A DNA stretch of 64,000 nucleotides from Leptothermofonsia sichuanensis E412. Lineage in GTDB: Bacteria > Cyanobacteriota > Cyanobacteriia > Leptolyngbyales > Leptolyngbyaceae. The translations under genes and the position numbers were made by a program. The stretch is from positions 4,588,001 through 4,652,000 of the forward strand of contig NZ_CP072600.1 in assembly GCF_019891175.1 (NCBI RefSeq), in the 5' to 3' direction. Below, in pieces: positions 16,790 to 26,900 of the stretch (position 1 is its first letter; each line of letters opens with the position of its first letter). The notes beneath the pieces are model-generated. The model was not told the DNA's origin and did not search any database. It was given only the letters and a program-made list of their open reading frames with translations.

Positions 16790-17500
16790 TTAAGGCTGTA
16801 AGATTAGTTCCCACTCTGCACGTCTGGTGTTCCATGTAGGGAGGGCAGTTTCACCAACGACATAGGGACCCCAGTAGCGCCGGGAGCCATCCTGGGCAAA
16901 GGCGACCAGAATGTCGCCTTTCTGGACCTTCAGGTTGCGATTTGGGAGAGACACAATCAAGCCCTTCGTTCCACCTTCCTGGGGAGCAAAATCCCAATGG
17001 GCAGGCAGGTCATAACTGGAGGTTGTTCCTCCGGAGGAAGTCGCCTCTGGTTTCTTTGCCAGAAGCGCCACCCGCACCGGGTATCCCGTGGGGTTGCTGA
17101 TGCGTAACTCCCCCTGACGAACAGCCGTAGCAGATCCTTCCAAGGTAGCCGTTGAACGACTTGAATGGAAATCAGCCGAAGCGGCGCTCATAGCCGCGGG
17201 ATCGGTAACGCTGCCTGGGGCAGAGGGTTTTCCCTGGGATGGAATTGGAACTGGGGAAGGGGTTATGGTTGGCGAAATTGCGATTTGTCGAGAGGGGTTC
17301 TGCTCTGTTTCAGAAGAGAGAGCTTCAGAAGGAATCTCTGAAGATTTGGATTGGGGAGAATCACTGACAAACCAGCGATGGGTAAGCAGCACCACCAAAC
17401 AGGCTGTCATCACGATGCCCAAACTGCCCAATGCCATCCAAAAACCAGCGCGTCTTGAATCGTTGACCTGTCTGCCCCACATTACCTTCGCCACCCGCAT
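16790..17500 (-). CDS. Membrane-anchored envelope protein, hypothetical
   Basis: A protein of about 236 residues has a short cytoplasmic N-terminus, one transmembrane segment (about 20-42, FWMALGSLGIVMTACLVVLLTH) and a Ser/Pro-rich low-complexity stretch (about 48-105). A C-terminal folded part follows with GELRISNPTGYPVRVALLAKK, LKVQKGDILVAFAQDGSRRYWGPYVVGE and WELILQP, which reads like a beta-sandwich. Start candidates are TTG 17533, ATG 17500 and ATG 17482; ATG 17500 follows a purine-rich AGAGATAGGA. No function is assigned. Confidence 0.65.
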   Translation of the reverse strand: MRVAKVMWGRQVNDSRRAGFWMALGSLGIVMTACLVVLLTHRWFVSDSPQSKSSEIPSEALSSETEQNPSRQIAISPTITPSPVPIPSQGKPSAPGSVTDPAAMSAASADFHSSRSTATLEGSATAVRQGELRISNPTGYPVRVALLAKKPEATSSGGTTSSYDLPAHWDFAPQEGGTKGLIVSLPNRNLKVQKGDILVAFAQDGSRRYWGPYVVGETALPTWNTRRAEWELILQP

Positions 17501-17728
17501 TCCTATCTCTAGTGATAACAGTCTTTCTACCAATTTGAGGGGAGAATATTCTGATCCCCGTTGAAAAGTATTTCGACTTAAGAAGGATAATAAACAGAGA
17601 ATCGTTGTACCCCAAATGGCAGTTGATCCGTTTGAAAATTGCTGTGTGTAGTCATGCTCGTCCGGACATGATTTCTAATCCCAGCGGCTTCTGCTAGATT
17701 CATCTTTAACACTGTCATTGATTGCCCT

Positions 17729-18061
17729 ATGCAAAATACCCGTCTGAATAGTGTTTTTACTAGCGCAACTGACCGGCTGGTAACCTGGCTGCGTAACCCC
17801 TGGCGGCGCTTATCTGTTTTGATCATTAGCTTGCTGTTCGGCAATTTTTTAGGGATCGCCATTTCAGCCGTGTCGGGGCAACAGGGTACTCAGGATGTTG
17901 TCTATGCTGTGTTTCTGGCCGCGATCGCCGAATTCATAAGTTGGGTAACTTACCGCCATAAGCCTGAGGTGGCGCGATCGCTGTTGATCGAATCGACTAA
18001 TGCTCTCAAAATCGGTTTGACCTATGGATTGTTTCTGGAAGCCTTCAAGTTGGGTTCTTAG
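17729..18061 (+). CDS. ycf20: Ycf20 family (DUF565) membrane protein
   Basis: This 110-residue protein matches the Ycf20 layout: MQNTRLNSVF start, NPWRRLSVLIISLLFGNFLGIAIS (first membrane helix), a second hydrophobic region around AVFLAAIAEFISW, and the conserved end ALKIGLTYGLFLEAFKLGS. Ycf20 is encoded in algal plastids and all oxygenic cyanobacteria I know of; algal and plant homologues have been linked to photoprotection. It is expressed alone; the 18062-18400 gap downstream holds a family C palindrome. Confidence 0.9.
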   Translation: MQNTRLNSVFTSATDRLVTWLRNPWRRLSVLIISLLFGNFLGIAISAVSGQQGTQDVVYAVFLAAIAEFISWVTYRHKPEVARSLLIESTNALKIGLTYGLFLEAFKLGS

Positions 18062-18400
18062 CAAAGCCCACGCAGGGAGGTAGTGAATCCTGCTGGAAAA
18101 CCGCTATAACTTCAAATAGTAAAGCTTATAGTGGGTTCTATTCCCCAAAGTGCTCTCTTGATCCCTCAAAATTAATGTTCCCGAACGTCTGAACGCCCCA
18201 GAGCGGGCAGGACTTTCAATGGATAGAAAATGGTTATAGATGAATGGCCCTGAATTAAGCCAAACAGGATTGCTCAGATCTCCAACCTCTCCGAGAAGTT
18301 GGAGATCTTTAAACCCCTCATATTAGTGCCATTCGGTTATAGATAAATTCACTTTTAGTGTCACCTTTTTCCGCTGCCCCTTTCCTCTTGATGTTTCCTA
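18062..18400. other. Intergenic region with a family C palindrome
   Basis: The 339 bases between ycf20 and the aminopeptidase gene hold a family C repeat (18276-18308) and its conserved downstream flank ATTAGTGCCATTCGGTTA. No coding frame is credible. Confidence 0.5.
18276..18308. repeat. Family C palindrome, copy 1
   Basis: AGATCTCCAACCTCT pairs with AGAAGTTGGAGATCT apart from one mismatch. A second copy with a perfect 15-bp stem is at 20793-20825, and flanking sequence such as GTGCCATTC and CTGCCATTC is also shared. Confidence 0.85.
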
Positions 18401-20296
18401 ATGTCTCCCATTGACCTGCTACAACCTCAAACATCCTTTGCGACCACTCGTGCCAAACTTGAAGATTTGCGATCGCTCCTTACCGCCCATCAGCTCGACG
18501 CTTACCTGATCCCCTCTGCTGATGAACATCTGAACGAATACCTGCCAGAAGCAAAGCAACACCGCATCTGGGCCACAGGGTTCACCGGATCCAGAGGGGA
18601 CTTGCTGCTGGGGCGAGATTTAGCCTGGTTATTTGTAGATTCTCGCTATTACGAACAGGCGGAGTTAGAGGTTGACCCCACGTTGATCCAGATTGTAAAG
18701 GTGGGACTGGAAGGGCAGAAGACCCTGGAGGAAACCCTGGAAGACCTGGGGCGGGAAGCGAACCAGCACGGCAAAGAATTCCGGTTGGGGTTTGACCCGT
18801 TCACGCTGGCAGTCAGTCAGTATCGGGAATTCCAGAAGCAGATCGAGCCTTGTGGGGTAGTGCTGGTGCCATTGCGGGAAAACCTGGTGGAAACGGTGCG
18901 ATCGCTGCCTCTTTGGTCCGAAACCGAACCATTTCCTGGGTTTGCCAATTCAAAGCTGTTTTATTTGCCAGAAACCCTGACTGGTGAGACACCGGAGCAG
19001 AAGCTAGACCGGGTCAGGGAAGCGATGGAGAAAAAGAACGTCCAGATTTTGCCCGTTACCAAGCTGGACCAGATCGCCTGGCTGTTTAACCTGCGCGGGT
19101 GGGATGTACCTTACAATCCCGTGTTCATTGCCTATGCCATCATTACCCGCCAACAGGCATTTTTGTTCACCAATCCTGAACGGATTGAGCCTGCAATTCA
19201 ACAACGGCTTCGATCCTGCGTCACCCTGTTGCCCTACGAAGCGTATGCAGACCACCTGCGATCGCTCCTTGCCCAGGCCGTCTCCTGCCGGGTGCTTCTG
19301 GATCCCAAACGCAGCACCCTGGGAACGTATCAGATCCTCAAGGATCACCCCAGCAGACCTAAAATTTTGGAAGCCGATAGTCCAATCGAGGGCATGAAAG
19401 CCTGCAAGAATGCAGTTGAGCTGGCTCAGATGCAGCAGGCAAACCTCAAGGCCAGTCGGGCAAAAATTCGTACCCTCAAGTGGCTCTCTGGTCAACTTGC
19501 GAAAGGAAATTCTGTCACTGAAGCAGATGTGGCCGCGACCGTCGAACGGTTTTATGCGGCAGAAGAAGGCTTCCAGGGCTTGAGCTTTAACACCATTGCC
19601 GGTGCAGGTGCCAACAGTTCCATTGTCCACTATGGAACGCCCAATCCTCAGCGGTACCTCAGCCCTGGAGAACTGCTACTGCTTGACTCTGGCGCCCAGT
19701 ATGCTTCCGGTACCACAGATGACACTCGCACGGTTATCATTGGTGAACCCACGGCTGAACAGATTGAGCGTTACACTGAAGTGCTCAAAGCCCACATCAA
19801 CTGTGCCATGCAGCGTTTTCCTAAGGGAACGACAGGAGCGCAACTGGATGGAATTACCCGTGCCACCCTGTGGCAAGCCGGGTTGGACTACGGGCATGGC
19901 ACCGGGCACGGCGTTGGCGCATTTCTTAACGTCCATGAAGGACCTAACGGCATCAGCAAGTTGGTGAATAAACCCCTGGAACCAGGGATGGTCACCAGCA
20001 TTGAACCAGGATTTTACGAACCTGGTTGGGGAGGAATTCGAGTTGAGAACCTGTATGTGGTCAAAGACCTGACAGAATTCCAGCCAGAAGGATCTGCCCC
20101 CTCCAAAGTAATCTGGTATGGGTTTGAGCCACTCACCTATATTCCATTTGATCAGCGATTAATTGACCTGAATCGACTCAGCGATCGCCAGCGGGAATGG
20201 TTACAGGCCTACCATCAGGCAGTTGTGGAAAAACTGGCTCCAACCCTGAATGAAACAGAGGCTCAGTGGCTGCAAGCCGCCTGTGTTTTGCAGTAA
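18401..20296 (+). CDS. Xaa-Pro aminopeptidase (aminopeptidase P), M24B family
   Basis: This 631-residue enzyme of the long aminopeptidase P type removes N-terminal residues preceding proline. Two creatinase-like N-terminal domains (about 15-150 and 165-330) precede the catalytic pita-bread domain (about 345-560). Ligands of the dinuclear metal centre appear in LLLLDSGAQYASGTTDDTRT (two Asp), GTGHGVGAFLNVHEG (His), IEPGFYEPGWGG (Glu) and IRVENLYVVK (Glu). A C-terminal extension (about 560-631, FEPLTYIPFDQRLID) is typical of the long form. The ATG at 18401 is well placed. A small membrane-protein gene follows after 24 bases, so the two are likely co-transcribed. Confidence 0.93.
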   Translation: MSPIDLLQPQTSFATTRAKLEDLRSLLTAHQLDAYLIPSADEHLNEYLPEAKQHRIWATGFTGSRGDLLLGRDLAWLFVDSRYYEQAELEVDPTLIQIVKVGLEGQKTLEETLEDLGREANQHGKEFRLGFDPFTLAVSQYREFQKQIEPCGVVLVPLRENLVETVRSLPLWSETEPFPGFANSKLFYLPETLTGETPEQKLDRVREAMEKKNVQILPVTKLDQIAWLFNLRGWDVPYNPVFIAYAIITRQQAFLFTNPERIEPAIQQRLRSCVTLLPYEAYADHLRSLLAQAVSCRVLLDPKRSTLGTYQILKDHPSRPKILEADSPIEGMKACKNAVELAQMQQANLKASRAKIRTLKWLSGQLAKGNSVTEADVAATVERFYAAEEGFQGLSFNTIAGAGANSSIVHYGTPNPQRYLSPGELLLLDSGAQYASGTTDDTRTVIIGEPTAEQIERYTEVLKAHINCAMQRFPKGTTGAQLDGITRATLWQAGLDYGHGTGHGVGAFLNVHEGPNGISKLVNKPLEPGMVTSIEPGFYEPGWGGIRVENLYVVKDLTEFQPEGSAPSKVIWYGFEPLTYIPFDQRLIDLNRLSDRQREWLQAYHQAVVEKLAPTLNETEAQWLQAACVLQ

Positions 20297-20320
20297 ATAT
20301 GAGAATGGAGAACAGCGGGA

Positions 20321-20695
20321 ATGTTGAAAAAACTACGGGGCACGGTCTTGATGGGAGTTGGCTATATGCTGTCACCCTTCTCCTGGTGGAATGATTTATT
20401 CTTTAACTTACCGATCGCGTACCTGTTTGCCTATCTCTTCAGTTGGATCTACCCTGGTTCTTTCATGGTGTTTACGATCATCGGCTACTGGCTTTCCAAC
20501 ATTCTGGGGATTGTTATGATGCAATTTGGTGCCGTAGATGTATTTTTTGAATCGCGATCGCAAAACCGAAAGCGAGATTTGTTGATTGGGTTTGCAGGTT
20601 CAACTGTTTATACCGCCATTGTTATGATACTTATGTATTTCCATGTTCTTGGTCTGCCAGATTTTTTGGCATTGCTGAATCTGGGTATGAATTAG
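20321..20695 (+). CDS. Small integral membrane protein, hypothetical
   Basis: This 124-residue protein has three predicted membrane segments (about 25-45, 47-70 and 93-113) and a basic N-terminus. Conserved-looking features are SPFSWWNDLFFNLPIAY and the DVFFESRSQNRKRDLLIGF loop. The ATG follows GGAG/GCGGGA-type purines at 20310-20318. Proximity to the aminopeptidase gene suggests one transcript. I recognise it only as a cyanobacterial protein of unknown function. Confidence 0.7.
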   Translation: MLKKLRGTVLMGVGYMLSPFSWWNDLFFNLPIAYLFAYLFSWIYPGSFMVFTIIGYWLSNILGIVMMQFGAVDVFFESRSQNRKRDLLIGFAGSTVYTAIVMILMYFHVLGLPDFLALLNLGMN

Positions 20696-20700
20696 AGCGT

Positions 20701-20731
20701 GTATGAATTGAAACTTCGTTCCAATTCATAC
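20701..20731. other. Hairpin downstream of the aminopeptidase unit
   Basis: GTATGAATTGAAAC and GTTCCAATTCATAC form a 14-bp stem with one mismatch and a 3-base loop, starting three bases after the stop codon. There is no T-run, so this may be an mRNA 3' stabiliser or a weak terminator. Confidence 0.55.
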
Positions 20732-20792
20732 TGCTATTCAGCAGCGCCGCCAGATTTTTTAGCCAGCGGCATTGCCCAATAGTCAATCGCCC

Positions 20793-20825
20793 AGATCTCC
20801 AACTTCTTCAAGAAGTTGGAGATCT
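20793..20825. repeat. Family C palindrome, copy 2
   Basis: AGATCTCCAACTTCT (20793-20807) pairs perfectly with AGAAGTTGGAGATCT (20811-20825). The copy sits between convergent genes and could act as a bidirectional terminator. Confidence 0.85.
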
Positions 20826-20909
20826 CTTATCCCTTATGTCACTGCCATTCAATTAAAGACTTTCAATCCATAGGGCTATGCAGCACCATCAAAAACTCAG
20901 ATGGGTATA

Positions 20910-22028
20910 TCAGATGGGTATATCCCGAATTGTGAAATAAAATGTTGTCCCCACATCCAGTTCCGAGTCTACCCAGATCAGTCCACCATGATTTTCGACA
21001 ATCTTCTTACAGGTCGCTAAACCAATGCCAGTACCAGGATAGTGTTTGGCTGACTGAGTGCGCTGGAATATTTCAAATATCTGGTCAAGATTATGAGACG
21101 CGATTCCAATTCCATTATCGTGTACTCCAAATATCCAATAGTTTTCTTGGTTCTTAACTGAGATCTTGACCTGTGGAATTACATTAGGATGAACAAATTT
21201 AATCGCATTACCAATTAGATTTTGCAAAAGCTGAATCAGTTGAGCTTCATTACCCATCACAACTGGCAATGAATCGTAGGAAAGAACGGCCTGTTTTTCA
21301 GCGATCGCAAGTTGCAAATTATCTAAAACTTGTTTCAACACATGACAACAATCAACTGGCTGGAATTCCTGATTCTGACTACCCACCCTGGAATAAGCCA
21401 GTAAATCTTGAATTAACCGTTGCATACGACTCCCGGCATCATGAATTCGGTTGAGATAGTCCAATGCTACGTCATCAAACTCATCCTGGTACTTTAACTG
21501 AATAAGCTTGATGAAACCTGTAATACTTTGCAGGGGTTGTTGTAAATCATGGGAAACCACATAGGCAAACTGCTCCAGTTCCCGATTAGAACGAGCGAGT
21601 TCCTGATTTTGTTCGGTCAATTGCTGCTGTAAACTCTGAATGCGCAATTGGTGTTCAATGCGGGCTAATACTTCAATTTCCTGAAATGGTTTTGTCACAT
21701 AGTCTACACCCCCTACAGAAAAGGCTTTTACCTTATCTAATGCATCGTCCAATGCACTGATGAAAATGATAGGAACCTCACAGGTTTGTGGATCCGATTT
21801 CAGGTGTTGACAAACTTCATAGCCATCCATTTCAGGCATTTTGATGTCCAGCAGGATCAGATCTGGCGGGTCTGCCTGAACAGAGGCGATCGCCCGCTGC
21901 CCATTCAATGCTTTGCGAACTTCAAACCCCTGATTGGTCAACATCGCAGATAGGACACGCAGATTATCAGGTGTATCATCCACCAACAAAATATCTCCCC
22001 GTAGGGTATCAGATAAATACTGTGGCAT
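20910..22028 (-). CDS. Hybrid REC-histidine kinase
   Basis: This soluble 372-residue protein has an N-terminal receiver (about 12-128, phospho-acceptor D61 in LLDIKMPEMDG, K113), a coiled-coil linker (about 128-155), a HisKA domain with H160 in VVSHDLQQPLQ, and an HATPase domain with N-box LLQNLIGNAIKF, DNGIGIA and GTGIGLATCKK. The DLQQPLQ H-box is of the phytochrome-kinase type, unlike the ELRTPLN boxes of its upstream neighbours. The ATG is preceded by AGAGGAGTTAAAT, a strong ribosome site. It lies 37 bases after the truncated kinase and appears to be the last gene of the operon. Confidence 0.92.
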   Translation of the reverse strand: MPQYLSDTLRGDILLVDDTPDNLRVLSAMLTNQGFEVRKALNGQRAIASVQADPPDLILLDIKMPEMDGYEVCQHLKSDPQTCEVPIIFISALDDALDKVKAFSVGGVDYVTKPFQEIEVLARIEHQLRIQSLQQQLTEQNQELARSNRELEQFAYVVSHDLQQPLQSITGFIKLIQLKYQDEFDDVALDYLNRIHDAGSRMQRLIQDLLAYSRVGSQNQEFQPVDCCHVLKQVLDNLQLAIAEKQAVLSYDSLPVVMGNEAQLIQLLQNLIGNAIKFVHPNVIPQVKISVKNQENYWIFGVHDNGIGIASHNLDQIFEIFQRTQSAKHYPGTGIGLATCKKIVENHGGLIWVDSELDVGTTFYFTIRDIPI

Positions 22029-22065
22029 ATTTAACTCCTCTACAGGATTATCTTCAGAACTCTAC

Positions 22066-23952
22066 TCAGGATTCAAATCTGGCATCCATCAATTGTTGAA
22101 TCAAATCTGTCACTTTATCAAACTGGAAATCTCTCACCCATGTTGTCAGACTGGTGGCCAGAAGGTCACAGTCTATGGGGATTTGAGTGACCAGTTGAAA
22201 AATTTCCTGATCAAACCCTTTAATTGCAGCCTGGTGGAGTTGGGCAGTCCACTCAGGTGACATCCGAGCCAGACAGCCAACGAGCTGCTGATCGATAACC
22301 TGTTCATCGGTTTGAGGTCTGGTTTCTGATTTCAGCCTCAATTCCAGGTCGAAGCGATTACTGGCGGGCGGGGGCTGGCTCCCGTCAATTTTAGCAATCT
22401 CCAGCAGATCATTAATCAAAGCCAGAAGATAATTGCCATTACGATGCATAATCTTTAAGCGTTCTTGATGTTCTGCTGTGAGTGAGGAGTCCCGTTGTAA
22501 TACCTGAGTTGCACCCAGAATGGCATTGAGGGGCGTTCGCAGTTCGTGACTCATGGCTTCCAGAAATTTACTTTTTGCCAAACTGGCGGATTCAGCCGCT
22601 GTCTTAGCCTCCACCAGTTCGGCTGTGCGATGGGCAACTCGATCTTCCAATTCAGTAAAGGCTGACTTCAGGCGGATTGCCATCTGGTTCAAGGACTGGG
22701 ACAGATTCCCCAGTTCCCGAATCCCTTGCACCTCAATCATCTGGTCAAAATTACCATTGGCGATCTCCTGACTGACCATAACCAGATGCTGAATCCGTTG
22801 GCTGAACCAGCGTGAAGTCAGCAGTCCCAGCAGGATGGCCGATGCCAGAGATAATAAACATAACAGAATGGTAGTCCGGGTGTTGGCATTAATTTCTTCC
22901 ATGAAATCAGATTCTGGTACGGCAACGACCACCAGCCAGTCCAGTCCGTGATCGTCTTTCCAGGGAGTGACCTGAACAAATTGCTGTTGCTCAGCCATTG
23001 CAAAACTCAGTTGGTGGACGGATTGAATGTGCGCCAATGTGCTAAAGTGCCGGGTGAGGTAATCAATTGTTGCTTTGATCAGGGGGTCACGGCTTTGGAA
23101 TGCGGCCATCCGTTCAGCCTTACCTGCCCTCAGAATGAATGGTGGCTCTGAAGCAGAACTTGCTACCAGCAATCCACTGCGCTCAATGATAAAGATTTTG
23201 CCGGCTGGGTTGGGCTGTATTTTTTGCAGAAAAAGCCCCAGGTCTGAAAGAATCAGATCAACCCCAATCACCCCTAACAGTTGGTTTTGAGGGGTGTAAA
23301 TTGGGTAACTAGATGAAATTGACAGCACCTCCGGTTTGTCATCCCATGGATAGATTGCACTCCAGAGCGGTTTTTGGGCCTTAGCCGCATCCGCATACCA
23401 ACCTTCTTCATACACTGGCGCTTCCACAGAAAGAATAGTTTCCAGCTTAACCCGGTTGCCCTGTTCATCGGTTTTATAGATGAACAGACTGGAGAGGGAA
23501 GGTCTGCGAGTCTCATTAATGACAATCGCTCCGTCCGCCAGTCGTTCAACCCCAATGAATTCCCCTTCAGGATTCGCAAAGTTGATGTAGCCAACTTTAA
23601 AGATTTGCATCTGCCGATAGAACGTGCGTCCCAGGCGATCGAAGTCTTGCAAGTTAAGGGAGCCAACCTTGATGGCATCCAAATTTAGTTGATTAATTTG
23701 ATGGGGAAGCCGCAATTGATCTGCAAGATGGTCTGTGACTTGAGTGCTGGTTTTGCTGCGTAATTGAGTGGCCAGATCCTTAATCGCTTTTTCTCCATTA
23801 CGAAGGGACAGCCAGCCCGTTAATCCCACAGCGATCAGAATTTGTAGCACAAATAGTACAACCAAAACCAGACGTAGTGGCACGCCACAAAAAAGGAGGG
23901 GCGATCCACGAAAACCTTTAGAACTGGAAGGGAAAGGAGGCAAGACGTGCAT
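22066..23952 (-). CDS. Cache-HAMP-HisKA sensor protein lacking ATPase domain
   Basis: Of about 628 residues, TM1 covers about 25-46, an extracellular dCache-like domain about 55-345, TM2 about 360-380, HAMP about 382-435, a coiled coil about 435-460, and a HisKA domain has its phospho-acceptor His at about 469 in EAMSHELRTPLN. After LLEIAKIDG the sequence keeps only the short RFDL element and then passes straight to MSPEWTAQLHQAAIKG, the C-terminal module shared with the two upstream kinases. No N, G1 or G2 box and no receiver are present, so it cannot autophosphorylate alone. The frame is intact. Start at ATG 23952; a TTG at 23970 is possible. It begins 28 bases after the preceding gene's stop. 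Confidence 0.88.
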   Translation of the reverse strand: MHVLPPFPSSSKGFRGSPLLFCGVPLRLVLVVLFVLQILIAVGLTGWLSLRNGEKAIKDLATQLRSKTSTQVTDHLADQLRLPHQINQLNLDAIKVGSLNLQDFDRLGRTFYRQMQIFKVGYINFANPEGEFIGVERLADGAIVINETRRPSLSSLFIYKTDEQGNRVKLETILSVEAPVYEEGWYADAAKAQKPLWSAIYPWDDKPEVLSISSSYPIYTPQNQLLGVIGVDLILSDLGLFLQKIQPNPAGKIFIIERSGLLVASSASEPPFILRAGKAERMAAFQSRDPLIKATIDYLTRHFSTLAHIQSVHQLSFAMAEQQQFVQVTPWKDDHGLDWLVVVAVPESDFMEEINANTRTTILLCLLSLASAILLGLLTSRWFSQRIQHLVMVSQEIANGNFDQMIEVQGIRELGNLSQSLNQMAIRLKSAFTELEDRVAHRTAELVEAKTAAESASLAKSKFLEAMSHELRTPLNAILGATQVLQRDSSLTAEHQERLKIMHRNGNYLLALINDLLEIAKIDGSQPPPASNRFDLELRLKSETRPQTDEQVIDQQLVGCLARMSPEWTAQLHQAAIKGFDQEIFQLVTQIPIDCDLLATSLTTWVRDFQFDKVTDLIQQLMDARFES

Positions 23953-23980
23953 ACCCAATGAACCGAACAATGAATCTGGG

Positions 23981-26900
23981 TCAGGAGGGTGATTTCACAA
24001 GTGGCTGGGTTAAATGGATAATTTCATCAAACTGAAAATTCTTGATCCAGTTAATCAGTGACTGTGCCAGAGGATCAGAGGTTTCAGGAATTTGCTCAAT
24101 TAATTGGAAGATCAGCCTATCCGATCCCTTGATTGCCGCCTGATGCAGTTGCCGGATCCAGGCGGGTGGCATCTGAGCCAGGAGAATCCCTAAATCATGC
24201 TCTGTAGATGGAGGGGGAAATGGCTCTTTCCAGTCATTTTCCGGGTTGTCAGCGTTTTCGTACACATAGCGAACCCCCAGATGTTCGGCTAATTTAGCCA
24301 GCAGGGTACTTTCCTGAATCGGCTTGCGCAAGAAGTCGTCACAGCCGATCGCAGCCGCTGTCATTTGGGTTTCCTCAAAAACACTGGCCGTAAGCGCAAG
24401 GATTTTAGTGTGGGAGTGAGGGCAGGAGCCAGGGTAGGAGTGGGCCAGAGCGGATGAGGCTATTGCATGGGGCTGGAATTTGCCAGCATCCCTGGCCTGT
24501 TCGATCGCCCGAATCTTCTGGGTCGCTTCTGCCCCATTCATCCCAGGCATTCGCATATCCATCAAAATCAGATGTGGACGCCACCTTTCCCAAAGTGCAA
24601 TCCCTTCTTGCCCATTTCTTGCTTCACACACCTCAAATCCAAGGGGAACTAATAATTTCACCAGAAACTGGCTGTTTTCCCACTGGTCTTCCACGATCAA
24701 GATGCGCCAGGGGGGCTGGTCAGGGGCAATGCTAATAACCCGTGCCTGGTTTAGGGGAGGGGCTATGTCTGCGGCTGGGGACTGGCTAACCCGGATATGA
24801 AATTTGAACAGGCTTCCCTGGGAAATTGCACTACACACCATAATGTCCCCTCCCATAAGATGAATGAACTTCCGACTAATTGCTAGTCCTAAACCCGTTC
24901 CCTCATTGGCTTGCTGACCGGCGCTGGCTTGGGCAAAGGGTTGAAACAAATCTTTGAGTTCTTCTGAGGCAATGCCGGGTCCAGTGTCTTCAATCTCAAA
25001 CATCAGGGTGATAGGGGAATAGATGAGGGCAGATGGGGCATCAGCGGATTTCCCATTCTTCCATGCTTCTGCTTCGGCTCTCTCGACCTGTGCCCGTAGC
25101 GTTACCCTGCCTGTTTCTGTAAATTTGATCGCATTGCCAATTAAGTTCAGCAAAACCTGGCGCAGTTTGCTTTCATCCGTAATGATATATCGGGGTAGAT
25201 CGGGGGCGCGCTCAAAGGTGAGCATCAGTTGCTTGGCATTGGCTCTGACGCGCAGCATGATTTCCAGATCATCCAGCAGGTGGTACAAGTCAAACCTAGT
25301 TTCATTGAGCCGGACCCTGCCTGCTTCGATTTTGGACATTTCCAGGACATCGTTGATCAACCCCAACAAATGTTGTCCGCTACGGTTAATGATGTCCAGA
25401 TGGGTTTGATGTTCGGCACTCAGGGAAGGGGCATGATTCATCACTTGAGTAAAGCCCAGAATGACATTCAGAGGCGTGCGTAACTCATGGCTCATATTTG
25501 CCAGAAATTCGCTTTTAGCCCGGTTGGCTTTTTCACTCCGAGCCGCTTCGCGAATGGCGATTTCTTTTGCCTGTTGTAGTTCAGCTTCTGCCTGTTGATG
25601 GTCGGTAATATCTTCAAGGAGTAATAGAAAGCCGTCTATCTGGTTGATCGAGTTTCTGCGACTTGGGAAGGTGGGATAGGTTAAAGGTTGCAGTATGAGG
25701 TCAAACCAGCGATCGCCCTGCTGCAAATTCCCGTATTTGATGGGGTTTCCTGCTTTTAAGCGGTCCAGACTGATCTGCCACTGTTCTGGGCTGAGCCAGT
25801 TAGCCATCCGCTGGTCATTCAGATGGCTACCCACCTCTACCTGAAGCAAACGGGCAGCCACCGGGTTACAAAACCAGACATCCCCATTCAGATCCGCTGC
25901 CAGCAACCCGATCGGGAGGGTTTGGGCGATCGCCGTTTGGGCTGAATGGGAACGCCCCAACTGCTCCGCGAGTGCCGCCAGTTGAGCCACCCGTGACAGA
26001 GCATTTTTAGGTTGAGGTAATTTCTGCTTCTGCACGGGAATTAACGGATGGTTAGTATCGACCCCATTCATAATCAGGTCCTGGCGGTAGTGTTGCCAGA
26101 GATGGTCAATCTGGCGGCGTAACAGGTAGTCTTCCCTCAGGCGATCGCTCAGCGCCACAACGACCGCCGTTGTGGCAAACAGGGCAATAGCAGGCGAGAT
26201 TGGCAGCCAGTAGTGGGCCTGAAACAACAACAGAGCCAGTAATGCCCAACCGCTACACAATCCAGCAATGACAACCAGTTGTTGGCGGGTGTTCCAGGCT
26301 GACATCAGCCAGCTTAAAGCCGGTGCGCTCAACAGCAACAGAACCCATAGCCCGCTTCGCTGGAGGGGGTGCAAGGGATTCTGCTGTAACAGATTTTGGA
26401 TCAGGGTGGCGTGGAGATAAACACTACTGGTAGGGGGATTGCGATCAAATGGAGTGACCAGCGGATCTAGCCCGGCTGCCGTTACTCCCACTAACACAAT
26501 CTTGTGGCGCAGGTTCTGGGCAGAAACGTTGCCGTGAATCACATCAACCAGGGAATAGGAGCGTAACTGTGAGCCTGGGCTGACCCAGTTGATCCAGAAG
26601 GGTTGATCTAAATCAGGCAGCGGGACAGGGGTCTGGACCAGGCTATAGGATTGCACGGCTGCCACGCTCAAAGCGGGGTGTCCATGGATTTGTAAATCAA
26701 CCTGCCGGACTAAACCATCGGTATCTTCTCGCTTCAGGACATGCCCGGTGGCGATCGCATCTGTGGCCAGCTCAGGAACAGGCACCAGGGGGGTTCCGGT
26801 TTTGTCCCATGCCTGTGCCAGGACAACCATTCCCTGACTCCTGATTGCCTGTGATAGTTGAGTGTCCTCTGGACTGGGTTCTGACCACAGTAAGTTGATG

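Noticed and set aside
22069-22270. HPt domain at the C-terminus of the sensor proteins
   Set aside because: A His is present in LHQAAIKG, but the spacing to K-G differs from the HxLKG motif and the region is too short for a four-helix HPt.
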